Assembly (NCBI GenBank): GCA_948933715.1
Contig: CAQZPH010000005.1
Span: 15,786-40,596, forward strand
Source of the DNA: an uncultured Eubacteriales bacterium
GTDB lineage: Bacteria > Bacillota > Clostridia > Oscillospirales > Acutalibacteraceae
Length of the DNA stretch: 24,811 bases
Direction: 5' to 3'
In this document: piece by piece, positions 14,901 to 23,628 of the stretch
Layout: each line of letters starts with the position of its first letter
How positions within the stretch are numbered: position 1 is the first letter of the stretch
Position numbers and translations under genes: made by a program
The notes under the pieces: model-generated
Told to the model about the DNA's origin: nothing
Database searches by the model: none
The model's input: only the letters and a program-made list of their open reading frames with translations

Positions 14901-17900
14901 TCATACTTCTATATTCTCTGTCAATACAATTTCCTCAGGAACTTTCTCTATTTCAATGTCACTGTATCTATGCATACCAGTACCTGCAGGAACCAATTTA
15001 CCAATAATTACATTTTCTTTTAATCCAACCAACGGATCAACCTTACCTTTAATAGCTGCATCGGTAAGCACTCTTGTTGTTTCTTGGAATGATGCTGCAG
15101 ATAAGAAAGAATCAGTAGCAAGAGAAGCCTTAGTAATACCCAAGAGTATTGGAATACAAGTAGCTTCCTGCAAATCTTTTTCGCCCTTTGCAATTCTTTC
15201 TTTAATCTCATCGTTAGCTGCAATAAATTCAGATTTATCAACCATTGAACCTGGTAACAATGATGTATTACCTTGATCTTTTATGCGCACTTTTCTCATC
15301 ATCTGGCGCACAATAACTTCAATGTGTTTATCGTTAATATCAACGCCTTGCATACGATAAACCCTTTGCACTTCCTGAATCAAATAATTTTGAACTGCGT
15401 CTGTACCGCTAATCTCTAAAACATCATGTGGATTAACTGATCCTTCTGTTAAACGTTCACCGGCTTCTATTTCTTGGCCTTCTTGAACTCTAACTCTAGA
15501 TCCAAACGGAATTAAATATGAAACTTGTTCTCCAGTATCTTTATTGTATATAACAATGTGGTTATTCTTCTTAATTTCTTCGAATCTAACTTCACCTGAA
15601 ATTTCGCTAATGATTGCAAGGTGCTTAGGTTTTCGGCTTTCAAACAGTTCCTCAACACGAGGTAGACCCTGAGTGATATCCTCTGCACTAGCTACACCAC
15701 CGGTATGGAATGTTCTCATTGTTAACTGAGTACCTGGTTCACCAATTGACTGAGCAGCGATAATTCCAACAGCTTCACCCACAGTAACAGGCATACCATT
15801 AGCAAGGTTAGAACCATAACATTTTTTACATACACCGTGTCTTGCTTTGCAGTTAAGGATAGATCTAATATCTACCTTTTCAACTCCTGAATTTACAATA
15901 ATATCTGCATCATGGTCATTCATCATTTTATCTTTAGGTACGAGAACTTCACCTGTTTTCTCGTCAACAAAATCATGGCACAAATATCTACCAAGCAAAC
16001 GTTCACGTAAACTTTCAATTAGTTCTTTTCCGTCTTTAATCTCAAATACAGTAATACCTTCTGTAGCGCCGCAATCGTCTTCACGGATGATAACATCTTG
16101 CGAAACATCAACAAGACGCCTTGTAAGATATCCTGAGTCTGCTGTACGAAGTGCTGTATCGGCAAGACCTTTTCTAGCACCACGTGATGAAATAAAGTAT
16201 TCTAAAATGTTAAGGCCTTCACGATAGTTTGCACGAATCGGAACTTCGATAGTTTTACCCGAAGTATTAGCGATAAGACCACGCATACCTGCTAACTGAC
16301 GGATCTGACTCATAGAACCACGGGCTCCTGAATCTGCCATCATAAATATTGGGTTATATCTATCGAGGTTTTCCTGCAGCGCTTTTGTTACACCACTTGT
16401 TGCTTTCTCCCAAATTTTAATAACATGACTTTCTCTTTCTTCATTTGAAATAAGTCCACGTTTAAACTGCTGGGATATCTTTTCTATTTGATTTTCTGCA
16501 TCAGCTATTATTTCTTTTTTAGCTGGTGGAACAACAGCGTCACAAACAGCAACCGTGATAGCACCTTTTGTTGAATATTTAAATCCTTGTGCTTTTATAC
16601 TGTCAAGAACTTCAGATGTTACTTGTGTTCCATGCACTTTTATACATTTATCAATTATTTGTTGAACCTGTTTTTTACCCACTAAGAAATCTATTTCTAG
16701 TTTTAGATAGTCTTCAGGTTTTTTCCTTTCAACAAATCCTAAATCTTGCGGGATAGGATCATTAAATATAATTTTACCTACTGTAGTTTCGATAACTCCA
16801 GAAACCTGTTCACCATTTACATTTACAGTTCTTCTTACTTTAATTCTAGCATGCAAACCTACATACTTAGCATCATAAGCCATTAAAGCCTCTTCAAAGT
16901 TTCTAAACACTCTTCCCTCGCCGAGTTCTCCCTCTTTATCAAGAGTTAAGTAATAAGAACCTAAAACCATATCTTGAGTTGGCACTGCAACCGGACGCCC
17001 ATCTGATGGTTTTAAAAGGTTTCCTGCAGCCAACATTAAAAATCTTGCTTCTGCTTGAGCTTCAGCTGAAAGTGGTACGTGCACTGCCATCTGGTCACCG
17101 TCAAAGTCAGCGTTATATGCAGTACATACAAGAGGATGAAGTTTTAAAGCTCTACCTTCAACTAATACTGGCTCAAAAGCCTGTATACCTAACCTGTGAA
17201 GTGTAGGTGCACGGTTTAAAAGCACCGGATGCCCTTTAATAACTATTTCTAAAGCATCCCAAACTTCTGGTTTTGCCCTATCCACAGCTTTTCTTGCTGA
17301 TTTAATGTTGCTAGATGCACCTGTTTCTACCAATCGTTTCATCACAAAAGGTTTAAATAATTCAAGCGCCATTTCCTTTGGTAACCCGCATTGATACATC
17401 TTTAATTCAGGACCAACAACAATAACTGAACGGCCAGAATAGTCAACACGTTTACCTAAAAGGTTCTGCCTAAAGCGACCTTGTTTACCTTTTAGCATAT
17501 CAGAAAGTGATTTGAGCGGCCTATTATTAGGTCCTGTAACAGGACGACCACGTCTTCCGTTATCAATCAAAGCATCAACAGCTTCTTGAAGCATCCGTTT
17601 TTCATTTCTGATAATTATATCTGGTGCACCGAGTTCTAAAAGTCTCTTTAAACGATTATTCCTATTGATAACTCTTCTATATAAGTCATTAAGGTCAGAT
17701 GTTGCAAACCTACCACCATCAAGTTGAACCATAGGGCGAATATCCGGTGGAATAACTGGAACAACATCAAGAATCATCCATTCAGGGCGATTGCCTGATT
17801 GGCGGAAAGACTCCACTACTTCAAGGCGTTTAAGAACTCTAACTCTTTTTTGGCCTGTCGCTACTTCAAGTTCATCTTTTAATTCTTTTGAAAGTGCGTC

Positions 17901-18452
17901 AAGATCAATTTCCTCAAGCAGCTTTTTAATTGCCTCTGCACCCATAAGTGCTTCAAAATCATCGTCATATTTTTCTTGCAAATCACGATATTCACGTTCA
18001 GTGAGGAATTGATATTTAACTAGTTCTCTGGCTTTACCAGGATCTGTAACAATATAAAGCGCAAAATATAATACTTTTTCAAGCATACGAGGTGAGATAT
18101 CAAGTATAAGGCCCATTCTAGAAGGGATTCCTTTAAAATACCATATATGAGACACCGGAGCTGCAAGTTCAATGTGACCCATACGTTCACGCCTAACTTT
18201 AGCTCTTGTTACTTCTACACCACATCGGTCACATATTTTTCCTTTATATCTAATTCTCTTATACTTTCCACAATGACATTCCCAATCCTTTTGAGGACCA
18301 AATATCCGCTCACAAAAAAGACCATCACGTTCAGGTTTTAAAGTTCTATAGTTTATTGTTTCAGGTTTTTTTACTTCACCGTGAGACCATGCTCTTATCT
18401 GATCGGGAGAAGCAAGCTCTATTTTAATTGATTCAAATACATTAAACTCCAT
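14901..18452 (-). CDS. rpoC: RNA polymerase beta' subunit
   Basis: Largest subunit of RNA polymerase; carries the catalytic magnesium site. The 1183 residues agree with clostridial beta'. The N-terminal zinc ribbon has Cys59, Cys61, Cys74 and Cys77. The active-site motif NADFDGDQMAVH lies at about residue 447, the bridge-helix and trigger-loop region follows (FISSRGARKGLADTALRTADSGYLTRRL), then the second zinc site (CKARHGVCKKC). The start ATG has AGGGGG upstream and lies 11 bp after the rpoB stop. No large lineage insert is evident. It is followed by a hairpin (14840-14873) before the str operon. Confidence 0.98.
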   Translation of the reverse strand: MEFNVFESIKIELASPDQIRAWSHGEVKKPETINYRTLKPERDGLFCERIFGPQKDWECHCGKYKRIRYKGKICDRCGVEVTRAKVRRERMGHIELAAPVSHIWYFKGIPSRMGLILDISPRMLEKVLYFALYIVTDPGKARELVKYQFLTEREYRDLQEKYDDDFEALMGAEAIKKLLEEIDLDALSKELKDELEVATGQKRVRVLKRLEVVESFRQSGNRPEWMILDVVPVIPPDIRPMVQLDGGRFATSDLNDLYRRVINRNNRLKRLLELGAPDIIIRNEKRMLQEAVDALIDNGRRGRPVTGPNNRPLKSLSDMLKGKQGRFRQNLLGKRVDYSGRSVIVVGPELKMYQCGLPKEMALELFKPFVMKRLVETGASSNIKSARKAVDRAKPEVWDALEIVIKGHPVLLNRAPTLHRLGIQAFEPVLVEGRALKLHPLVCTAYNADFDGDQMAVHVPLSAEAQAEARFLMLAAGNLLKPSDGRPVAVPTQDMVLGSYYLTLDKEGELGEGRVFRNFEEALMAYDAKYVGLHARIKVRRTVNVNGEQVSGVIETTVGKIIFNDPIPQDLGFVERKKPEDYLKLEIDFLVGKKQVQQIIDKCIKVHGTQVTSEVLDSIKAQGFKYSTKGAITVAVCDAVVPPAKKEIIADAENQIEKISQQFKRGLISNEERESHVIKIWEKATSGVTKALQENLDRYNPIFMMADSGARGSMSQIRQLAGMRGLIANTSGKTIEVPIRANYREGLNILEYFISSRGARKGLADTALRTADSGYLTRRLVDVSQDVIIREDDCGATEGITVFEIKDGKELIESLRERLLGRYLCHDFVDEKTGEVLVPKDKMMNDHDADIIVNSGVEKVDIRSILNCKARHGVCKKCYGSNLANGMPVTVGEAVGIIAAQSIGEPGTQLTMRTFHTGGVASAEDITQGLPRVEELFESRKPKHLAIISEISGEVRFEEIKKNNHIVIYNKDTGEQVSYLIPFGSRVRVQEGQEIEAGERLTEGSVNPHDVLEISGTDAVQNYLIQEVQRVYRMQGVDINDKHIEVIVRQMMRKVRIKDQGNTSLLPGSMVDKSEFIAANDEIKERIAKGEKDLQEATCIPILLGITKASLATDSFLSAASFQETTRVLTDAAIKGKVDPLVGLKENVIIGKLVPAGTGMHRYSDIEIEKVPEEIVLTENIEV

Positions 18453-18463
18453 TTTACTACCCC

Positions 18464-21400
18464 CTAAAATTCCCTGTCTTCAACTAAAATATCGGCATCT
18501 ATAAAGTAATTACTTGTGTTACTTTGTAGATCATCTTCGTTGTCATCAGCATCATTTACTAGCTTTGAATCATCAAACATATTTGTACCACTGGGGTCTT
18601 CCTCTAGAGTAAATCCGTCAAGTGAAGTTACAACCTTATCCTCTTCCAAAACATCATCAACAGGATTTAATCCCATATTATCATCGTCATCAAAATGTTG
18701 TTTAAGGTCTATTTCTTCATCGTTTTTATTTAGAACCTTAATATCAAGCCCTAACGACTGAAGTTCCTTAATAAGAACTTTAAATGATTCTGGAATTCCT
18801 GGTTTAGGTATATTTTGACCTTTAACAATAGCCTCATAAGTTTTAACTCTTCCAACAACGTCGTCAGATTTAACAGTTAAGATTTCTTGCAATGTATAAG
18901 CTGCACCATAAGCTTCAAGTGCCCAAACTTCCATTTCACCAAAACGTTGACCACCAAACTGTGCTTTACCACCAAGAGGTTGCTGGGTAACAAGTGAATA
19001 AGGACCCGTTGACCTAGCATGAATCTTATCATCAACCAAGTGATGGAGTTTTAGGTAATACATATATCCAACAGTAACAGGATTATCAAAATATTCACCT
19101 GTTCTACCGTCTTTAAGCCATGTCTTACCATCTTCACTATAGCCAGCCATTTTAAAGCATTCAAAGATATCATCTTCATGTGCACCATCAAAAACAGGGG
19201 TCATTATCTTCCAGCCAAGAGCTTTAGCAGCATAGCCAAGATGCACCTCTAAAACCTGACCAATATTCATACGAGAAGGAACGCCAAGTGGATTAAGAAC
19301 TATGTCAAGCGGTGTTCCATCTGGTAAAAACGGCATATCTTCGACTGGCAATATTCTTGAAACAACGCCTTTATTGCCGTGACGACCGGCCATTTTATCT
19401 CCAACTGAAATCTTACGTTTCTGTGCAATGTAACATCTTACAACTTTATTAACACCAGGTTGAAGTTCATCGCTATTTTCGCGTGTAAATACTTTAACAT
19501 CAACAACAATGCCATATTCGCCATGAGGAACCCTAAGAGAAGTATCTCTAACTTCTCTTGCTTTTTCTCCAAATATAGCGCGAAGCAATCTTTCTTCTGC
19601 TGTAAGTTCTGTTTCTCCTTTGGGGGTAACCTTACCAACTAAGATATCCCCTGCTTGAACCTCAGTACCAACTCTAATTATTCCGGTCTCGTCAAGATCT
19701 TTCAAAACATCCTCACTAACATTTGGAATGTCTCTAGTAATCTCTTCTGGCCCAAGTTTAGTATCACGAGCTTCTGTTTCATATTCCTCAATATGAATTG
19801 AAGTATATATGTCATCACGAACCATTTTCTCATTGATCAAAACAGCGTCTTCGTAGTTATAGCCTTCCCAAGTCATAAATCCTATAAGAGCATTTTTACC
19901 AAGACTGATCTCACCATTATTAGTAGCAGGACCATCAGCTAATACTTCACCTTTAGTAACTTTTTGCCCTTTATCAACTACCGGAACTTGATTTATGCAT
20001 GTACCTTGGTTGGAGCGCATAAATTTAGTAACCTTAAACGTATCAGTTTTACCTGAATCATATTTCACTCTAATTTCATCTGCACATACACTTTCTACAA
20101 CTCCATCTTCTTTAGAAAGTATACATACACCTGAGTCAACTCCAGCTTTATATTCCATACCTGTTCCAACAATAGGAGCTTCTGTTTTTAGAAGTGGCAC
20201 AGCTTGACGCTGCATGTTTGAACCCATTAAAGCACGGTTTGCATCATCGTTTTCAAGGAAAGGAATCATTGCAGTTGCAACAGATACAACCATTCGTGGA
20301 CAAATATCCATATAATCAGCACGATTACTTTCAACTTCTACGAAATTATCTCTAAATCTACCGTTTATTTTAGGATTTAAAAAATGACCTTCTTCATCAA
20401 GAGGTTCATTAGCTTGAGCAACTATAAAATCGTCTTCCACGTCAGCTGTCATATAAACAACTTCTGAGGTAACTACACCTTTTTCTTTATCAACTTTTCT
20501 AAATGGTGCTTCAATGAATCCATATTCATTAATTCTTGCAAATGTTGCAAGATAAGAAATCAAACCTATGTTAGGTCCTTCCGGTGTCTCAATTGGACAC
20601 ATACGACCATAATGGCTATAGTGAACGTCACGCACTTCAAATCCTGCACGATCTCTTGAAAGTCCACCGGGTCCAAGAGCTGAAAGACGCCTTTTGTGGG
20701 TAAGTTCAGCTAGTGGGTTAGTTTGATCCATAAATTGAGATAACGGTGAAGAACCAAAAAATTCTTTTATTGCTGCAACTACAGGTTTAATATTAATTAA
20801 AGATTGAGGTGTTAACATCTCTAGATCCTGAGCCTGAAGTGTCATTCTTTCTCTTATGACTCTTTCAAGCCTTGAGAATCCTATTCTAAATTGGTTTTGC
20901 AACAATTCACCTACAGAACGAATTCTTCTGTTACCAAGATGGTCAATATCATCAGTTTGACCGATACCACATGCAAGGCAGCTCATATAATTAATTGAAG
21001 CGAAAATATCATCTACTGTTATATAATTTGGAACAAGTTCACTTAGTCTTGATGTAATAGCTTCTTTTATTTCATCATCATTCTTACATTTTTCTAAAAT
21101 TTCAGATAATACACTAAAACGAACTTTTTCTTTAACTCCACATTCTTTTCTCGCATCAAAGTTAACATAACAATTAATGTCCACCATACCGTTTGAAATA
21201 ATTTTTACTTCTTTATCTTCGCTCATAACATAGGCAACTGTAACACCGGCATTTTCAATTTCGCTTGCTTTATCAAAAGAAATAGTCTCTCCTGATTCAG
21301 CCATTATTTCACCAGTAGTGGGATTAATAATTGGTTGGGATAAAACATTGCCAAAAAGCCTATTTGATATACCAAGTTTCTTATTATATTTATATCTACC

Positions 21401-22216
21401 AACTCTTGATAAATCATAACGGCGCTCATCAAATAAAAGCATATCTATATGAGATTTTGCACTATCAAGCGTAGGTGGTTCACTTGGTCTTAATTTTCTA
21501 TAAACTTCAAGTAAAGCTTCGTCTGTATTATTGCAAGGATCTTTTTCAATAGTTGATAAAATGCGTTCATCCCTGCCGAAATACTCGATTATTTCATCGG
21601 TTGTCCCAAGGCCGAGCGCACGAATAAATACAGTGATTGGGATTTTTCTATTTTTATCTATACGAACATATAATACATCATTAGCATCGTTTTCATATTC
21701 AAGCCAAGCACCTCTGTTAGGAATAACAGTAGAACTAAAAAGTTCTTTACCTGTTTTATCATATTCCATCTTGTAATATACTCCCGGGGACCTGATAAGT
21801 TGAGAGACAATAACACGTTCAGCACCATTAATAATAAAAGTACCGCTATCTGTCATAAGTGGGAAATCACCCATAAATACTTCTGATTCTTTAATTTCTC
21901 CATTTTCTTTGTTTAAAAGACGTGCTTTTACACGAAGAGTTCCAGAATAAGTAGCATCTCTTTCTTTACACTCAGCAACACTATAGTTAGGTTTATCACT
22001 GTCAAGATGATAATCAATAAAATCCAAAACTAAGTTTCCAGTATAATCAGTTATACCAGACACATCTTTAAAAACTTCCTTTAATCCCTCATCGAGAAAC
22101 CATTGATATGAATTTTTCTGCACTTCAATGAGGTTTGGCATTTCTAAGACCTCATCAATGCGAGAAAAGCTCATCCTTACGTTTTTTCCCATATGCACAG
22201 GTTTGACATTTAGCAT
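18464..22216 (-). CDS. rpoB: RNA polymerase beta subunit
   Basis: Second large subunit of RNA polymerase and rifamycin target. I place the start at the ATG at 22216 (1250 residues), which gives MLNVKPVHMGKNVRMSFSRI, the usual clostridial opening, and has GGAG 11 nt upstream; reading on to 22270 adds 18 unconserved residues with no ribosome site. The rifampicin pocket (about residues 487-520, QFMDQTNPLAE and THKRRLSALGPGG) is wild type at the common resistance positions. GYNYEDAVLINE and GDKMAGRHGNKG mark the catalytic part. The last 75 or so residues form an Asp/Glu-rich tail. The gene has its own promoter; rplJ and rplL, its usual upstream neighbours, are not here. Confidence 0.97.
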   Translation of the reverse strand: MLNVKPVHMGKNVRMSFSRIDEVLEMPNLIEVQKNSYQWFLDEGLKEVFKDVSGITDYTGNLVLDFIDYHLDSDKPNYSVAECKERDATYSGTLRVKARLLNKENGEIKESEVFMGDFPLMTDSGTFIINGAERVIVSQLIRSPGVYYKMEYDKTGKELFSSTVIPNRGAWLEYENDANDVLYVRIDKNRKIPITVFIRALGLGTTDEIIEYFGRDERILSTIEKDPCNNTDEALLEVYRKLRPSEPPTLDSAKSHIDMLLFDERRYDLSRVGRYKYNKKLGISNRLFGNVLSQPIINPTTGEIMAESGETISFDKASEIENAGVTVAYVMSEDKEVKIISNGMVDINCYVNFDARKECGVKEKVRFSVLSEILEKCKNDDEIKEAITSRLSELVPNYITVDDIFASINYMSCLACGIGQTDDIDHLGNRRIRSVGELLQNQFRIGFSRLERVIRERMTLQAQDLEMLTPQSLINIKPVVAAIKEFFGSSPLSQFMDQTNPLAELTHKRRLSALGPGGLSRDRAGFEVRDVHYSHYGRMCPIETPEGPNIGLISYLATFARINEYGFIEAPFRKVDKEKGVVTSEVVYMTADVEDDFIVAQANEPLDEEGHFLNPKINGRFRDNFVEVESNRADYMDICPRMVVSVATAMIPFLENDDANRALMGSNMQRQAVPLLKTEAPIVGTGMEYKAGVDSGVCILSKEDGVVESVCADEIRVKYDSGKTDTFKVTKFMRSNQGTCINQVPVVDKGQKVTKGEVLADGPATNNGEISLGKNALIGFMTWEGYNYEDAVLINEKMVRDDIYTSIHIEEYETEARDTKLGPEEITRDIPNVSEDVLKDLDETGIIRVGTEVQAGDILVGKVTPKGETELTAEERLLRAIFGEKAREVRDTSLRVPHGEYGIVVDVKVFTRENSDELQPGVNKVVRCYIAQKRKISVGDKMAGRHGNKGVVSRILPVEDMPFLPDGTPLDIVLNPLGVPSRMNIGQVLEVHLGYAAKALGWKIMTPVFDGAHEDDIFECFKMAGYSEDGKTWLKDGRTGEYFDNPVTVGYMYYLKLHHLVDDKIHARSTGPYSLVTQQPLGGKAQFGGQRFGEMEVWALEAYGAAYTLQEILTVKSDDVVGRVKTYEAIVKGQNIPKPGIPESFKVLIKELQSLGLDIKVLNKNDEEIDLKQHFDDDDNMGLNPVDDVLEEDKVVTSLDGFTLEEDPSGTNMFDDSKLVNDADDNEDDLQSNTSNYFIDADILVEDREF

Positions 22217-22327
22217 AGGTTTACCCACTCCAATCCATCTATTTGCCACTATATAAATATGTATACACAACTTTTATCATAATCAGTCAACATAAAAAAC
22301 ATAAAAAAACTATTGATTTTTTGTTTA

Positions 22328-22351
22328 AAATATGTTATTATTAACATATTT
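22328..22351 (-). promoter_or_regulatory. Hairpin in the rpoB leader
   Basis: Perfect 10-bp inverted repeat AAATATGTTA / TAACATATTT with a 4-nt loop, within the roughly 160-nt 5' leader of rpoB, about 30 nt after the predicted transcription start. It has only AT pairs plus one GC pair and no U-run just after it, so it is not a terminator as it stands. It could be a protein-binding dyad or part of a larger fold. Confidence 0.4.
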
Positions 22352-22384
22352 AGGATATATGTCTCCATTATGACGCAGTGTATC

Positions 22385-22413
22385 ATTTTACTATATATTT
22401 GTAAGATTGTCAA
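22385..22413 (-). promoter_or_regulatory. Strong promoter for rpoB-rpoC
   Basis: Minus strand: consensus -35 TTGACA (22408-22413), 17-bp spacer, -10 TAAAAT (22385-22390). The predicted start is near 22378, leaving a leader of about 160 nt to the ATG at 22216. This is the best promoter in the window. Confidence 0.85.
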
Positions 22414-22473
22414 GCATTTTTGAGAAGGTTTTTTTGTAAATTTTCTAATATTTTTACAAGGGCAAAATAAATA

Positions 22474-22513
22474 AAAAGAGGGCACCACACTACATCGCGC
22501 GGTGCCTTCTTTT
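22474..22513. terminator. Bidirectional terminator between the SLOG gene and rpoB promoter
   Basis: Stem AGAGGGCACC / GGTGCCTTCT (one G-U pair) around a 14-nt loop (22487-22500), with an A-tract on the left and T-tract on the right, so it has a U-run in either direction. It lies next to the stop of the minus-strand SLOG gene and shields the rpoB promoter from it. Confidence 0.8.
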
Positions 22514-22514
22514 T

Positions 22515-22843
22515 CTAGTTCAAAACAAAGACTTTAACCGGTTTATGCACCTTTAATGCATAATCTATAGTAAATTTGGTTCCATGGGATTTACCATCCC
22601 AAATAGCAATAATTAAATCCGCTTCATCCACAATCAAAATGTTTCTCGCAAATGGTGCGGCTTTTTTATATAAATCGTATTGGGGTTTAAAAATAATTTT
22701 TTTAAGTTATTTCGGTCGGCATACTGTTCTGCTAAAGTATCTATACCTTTCGCTCCACCACTTATTATAGTAGTTACTCCTGAGGGGATATATTTAGAAA
22801 TATCCACATTAAGCCCTCTTGAACCTACTATAGCAACTTTCAT
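22515..22843 (-). pseudogene. SLOG/DUF2493 (YspA-like) nucleotide-binding protein gene with a one-base frameshift
   Basis: A small Rossmann-like protein of the SLOG superfamily, whose members bind nucleotide-derived ligands; no exact function is known. The first 49 codons read MKVAIVGSRGL ... TIISGGAKGIDTLAEQYA, with the glycine-rich GSRG and SGGAKG motifs. At a run of seven A (plus-strand T7, 22697-22703) the frame breaks. With one more base it continues as KIIFKPQYDLYKKAAPFARN, then VDEADLIIAIWDGKSHGTKF, to a stop at 22515, giving a complete 109-residue protein. The remainder is intact, which suggests a recent mutation, a homopolymer sequencing error, or slippage. ATG 22843 has GGGGGGA upstream. 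It is divergent from the XRE gene and ends at a bidirectional terminator. Confidence 0.8.
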
Positions 22844-22902
22844 GGTATTCCCCCCATTACGAATAAGTTTACCATATATAGGGTATACTAAATTAGGGGA
22901 AA

Positions 22903-22945
22903 TGTCAACACGATAATCTAATAGTATGATATAGTTAAAAACTAT
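22903..22945. promoter_or_regulatory. Shared control region of the SLOG and XRE genes
   Basis: Within the 116-bp divergent gap, the minus strand has a consensus -35 TTGACA (22903-22908) pointing to the SLOG gene, with TATACC/TACCCT as possible -10. The plus strand has -10-like TATGAT (22925-22930) toward the XRE gene. An inverted repeat ATAGTT-AAA-AACTAT (22931-22945), with another ATAGT at 22921, lies beside the XRE ribosome site and looks like an operator. Confidence 0.45.
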
Positions 22946-22959
22946 AAAGGAGTTATTTT

Positions 22960-23208
22960 ATGTGTGATTATAACAGTTTAATCATGATAAAAGACTATGG
23001 AAAAATAGTTGTAAAGTTAGCGGAACTATTAGAGAAGAAAAATATGACTAGGAATAAACTTCGTACTTTAACGGGAATAAAATATGAAACTATCGACAGA
23101 TATTATAAAGCTAAAAATATAGAAAGAATCGATGCTGATTTTATAGCGAAAGTTTGTTTTGTTCTTAACTGTAAGGTAGAAGATATTTTAGAATATAAAA
23201 ATGATTAA
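22960..23208 (+). CDS. Small XRE/Cro-family transcription regulator
   Basis: An 82-residue DNA-binding protein made up of almost nothing but a helix-turn-helix domain. Residues 28-50 (NMTRNKLRTLTGIKYETIDRYYK) form the HTH, and the rest (RIDADFIAKVCFVLNCKVEDILEY) is typical of the HTH_26 type of short XRE proteins. AAAGGAG lies 8 nt before the ATG. It is divergent from the SLOG gene and faces an inverted repeat in the shared gap, so self-regulation and control of the SLOG gene are likely by position, though not proven. Such regulators are common in mobile or accessory regions. A broken acetyltransferase follows in the same direction. Confidence 0.85.
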   Translation: MCDYNSLIMIKDYGKIVVKLAELLEKKNMTRNKLRTLTGIKYETIDRYYKAKNIERIDADFIAKVCFVLNCKVEDILEYKND

Positions 23209-23270
23209 AAGCTATAAACCTTATAACGATCAAAAATTCAAATTCACATAATAACAGCAAAATTACTGAC

Positions 23271-23555
23271 ATAAATCCAACTATCCTACCTGGCATTCAC
23301 ATGGGCGACGGTGCAATTATTGGCTGTAACAGTACTGTTGCTAAAAATGTGGAGCCATATACAATTGTTGTTGGAAATCCTGCAAGATTTGTAAGAAAAA
23401 GATTTGACGATGAACTTATCGATATTTTAATAAAGTTACAATGGTGGAACCTTTCTACCAATGAAATAAATAAGCTCATTCCTGTTTTGAGTTGTAGCAA
23501 CTTAGATAAAGTAAAAATAGAACTAAGAAAACAGCTTGAAAATAAATTCATATAA
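23271..23555 (+). pseudogene. 3' fragment of a hexapeptide-repeat (XAT/CatB-Vat type) acetyltransferase
   Basis: Homology starts abruptly at INPTILPGIHMGDGAIIG, the last turns of a left-handed beta helix. It continues with the family signature NVEPYTIVVGNPARFVRKRF and the C-terminal helices (DDELIDILIKLQWWN) to the stop at 23555. The N-terminal part, roughly the first half or more including the catalytic His region, is missing; upstream in the same frame (23205-23270) there is only non-homologous Asn/Ser-rich reading after a stop. The first in-frame ATG (23301) has no ribosome site. XAT enzymes acetylate chloramphenicol, streptogramins or sugars; the fragment cannot tell which. It is a relic, not a working gene. 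Confidence 0.8.
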
Positions 23556-23568
23556 ATATAAATTATCG

Positions 23569-23606
23569 TCCAGTACCCCGCTTATAGTGCAGGATACTGG
23601 ATTTTT
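23569..23606 (+). terminator. Terminator after the acetyltransferase relic
   Basis: Stem TCCAGTA / TACTGGA (23569-23575 and 23595-23601) with a partly pairing loop (CC/GG), followed by TTTTTATAT. It is probably the original terminator of the acetyltransferase gene. Confidence 0.7.
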
Positions 23607-23628
23607 ATATATAAGTTAAAATATTTTT

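Noticed and set aside
15847..16227. Open frame opposite rpoC (126 codons)
   Set aside because: Antisense to a highly conserved part of rpoC; Ser-rich and low-complexity, with no start signals.
20640..20760. Rifampicin-resistance changes in RpoB
   Set aside because: The Asp, His and Ser positions most often mutated (in FMDQTN, THKRR, RRLSA) are all wild type.
22217..22270. Longer N-terminus of RpoB starting at 22270
   Set aside because: The added 18 residues match nothing typical of RpoB and lack a ribosome site; ATG 22216 fits the family start.
22270..22310. Second promoter in the rpoB leader beginning TTGACT
   Set aside because: The only -10 candidates (TATACA at 19 bp, TGTATA at 17 bp) are poor matches, while the upstream promoter is close to consensus.
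22249..22488. 79-codon open frame upstream of rpoB on the minus strand
   Set aside because: It covers the rpoB promoter and part of a terminator, and the translation looks like random AT-rich sequence.
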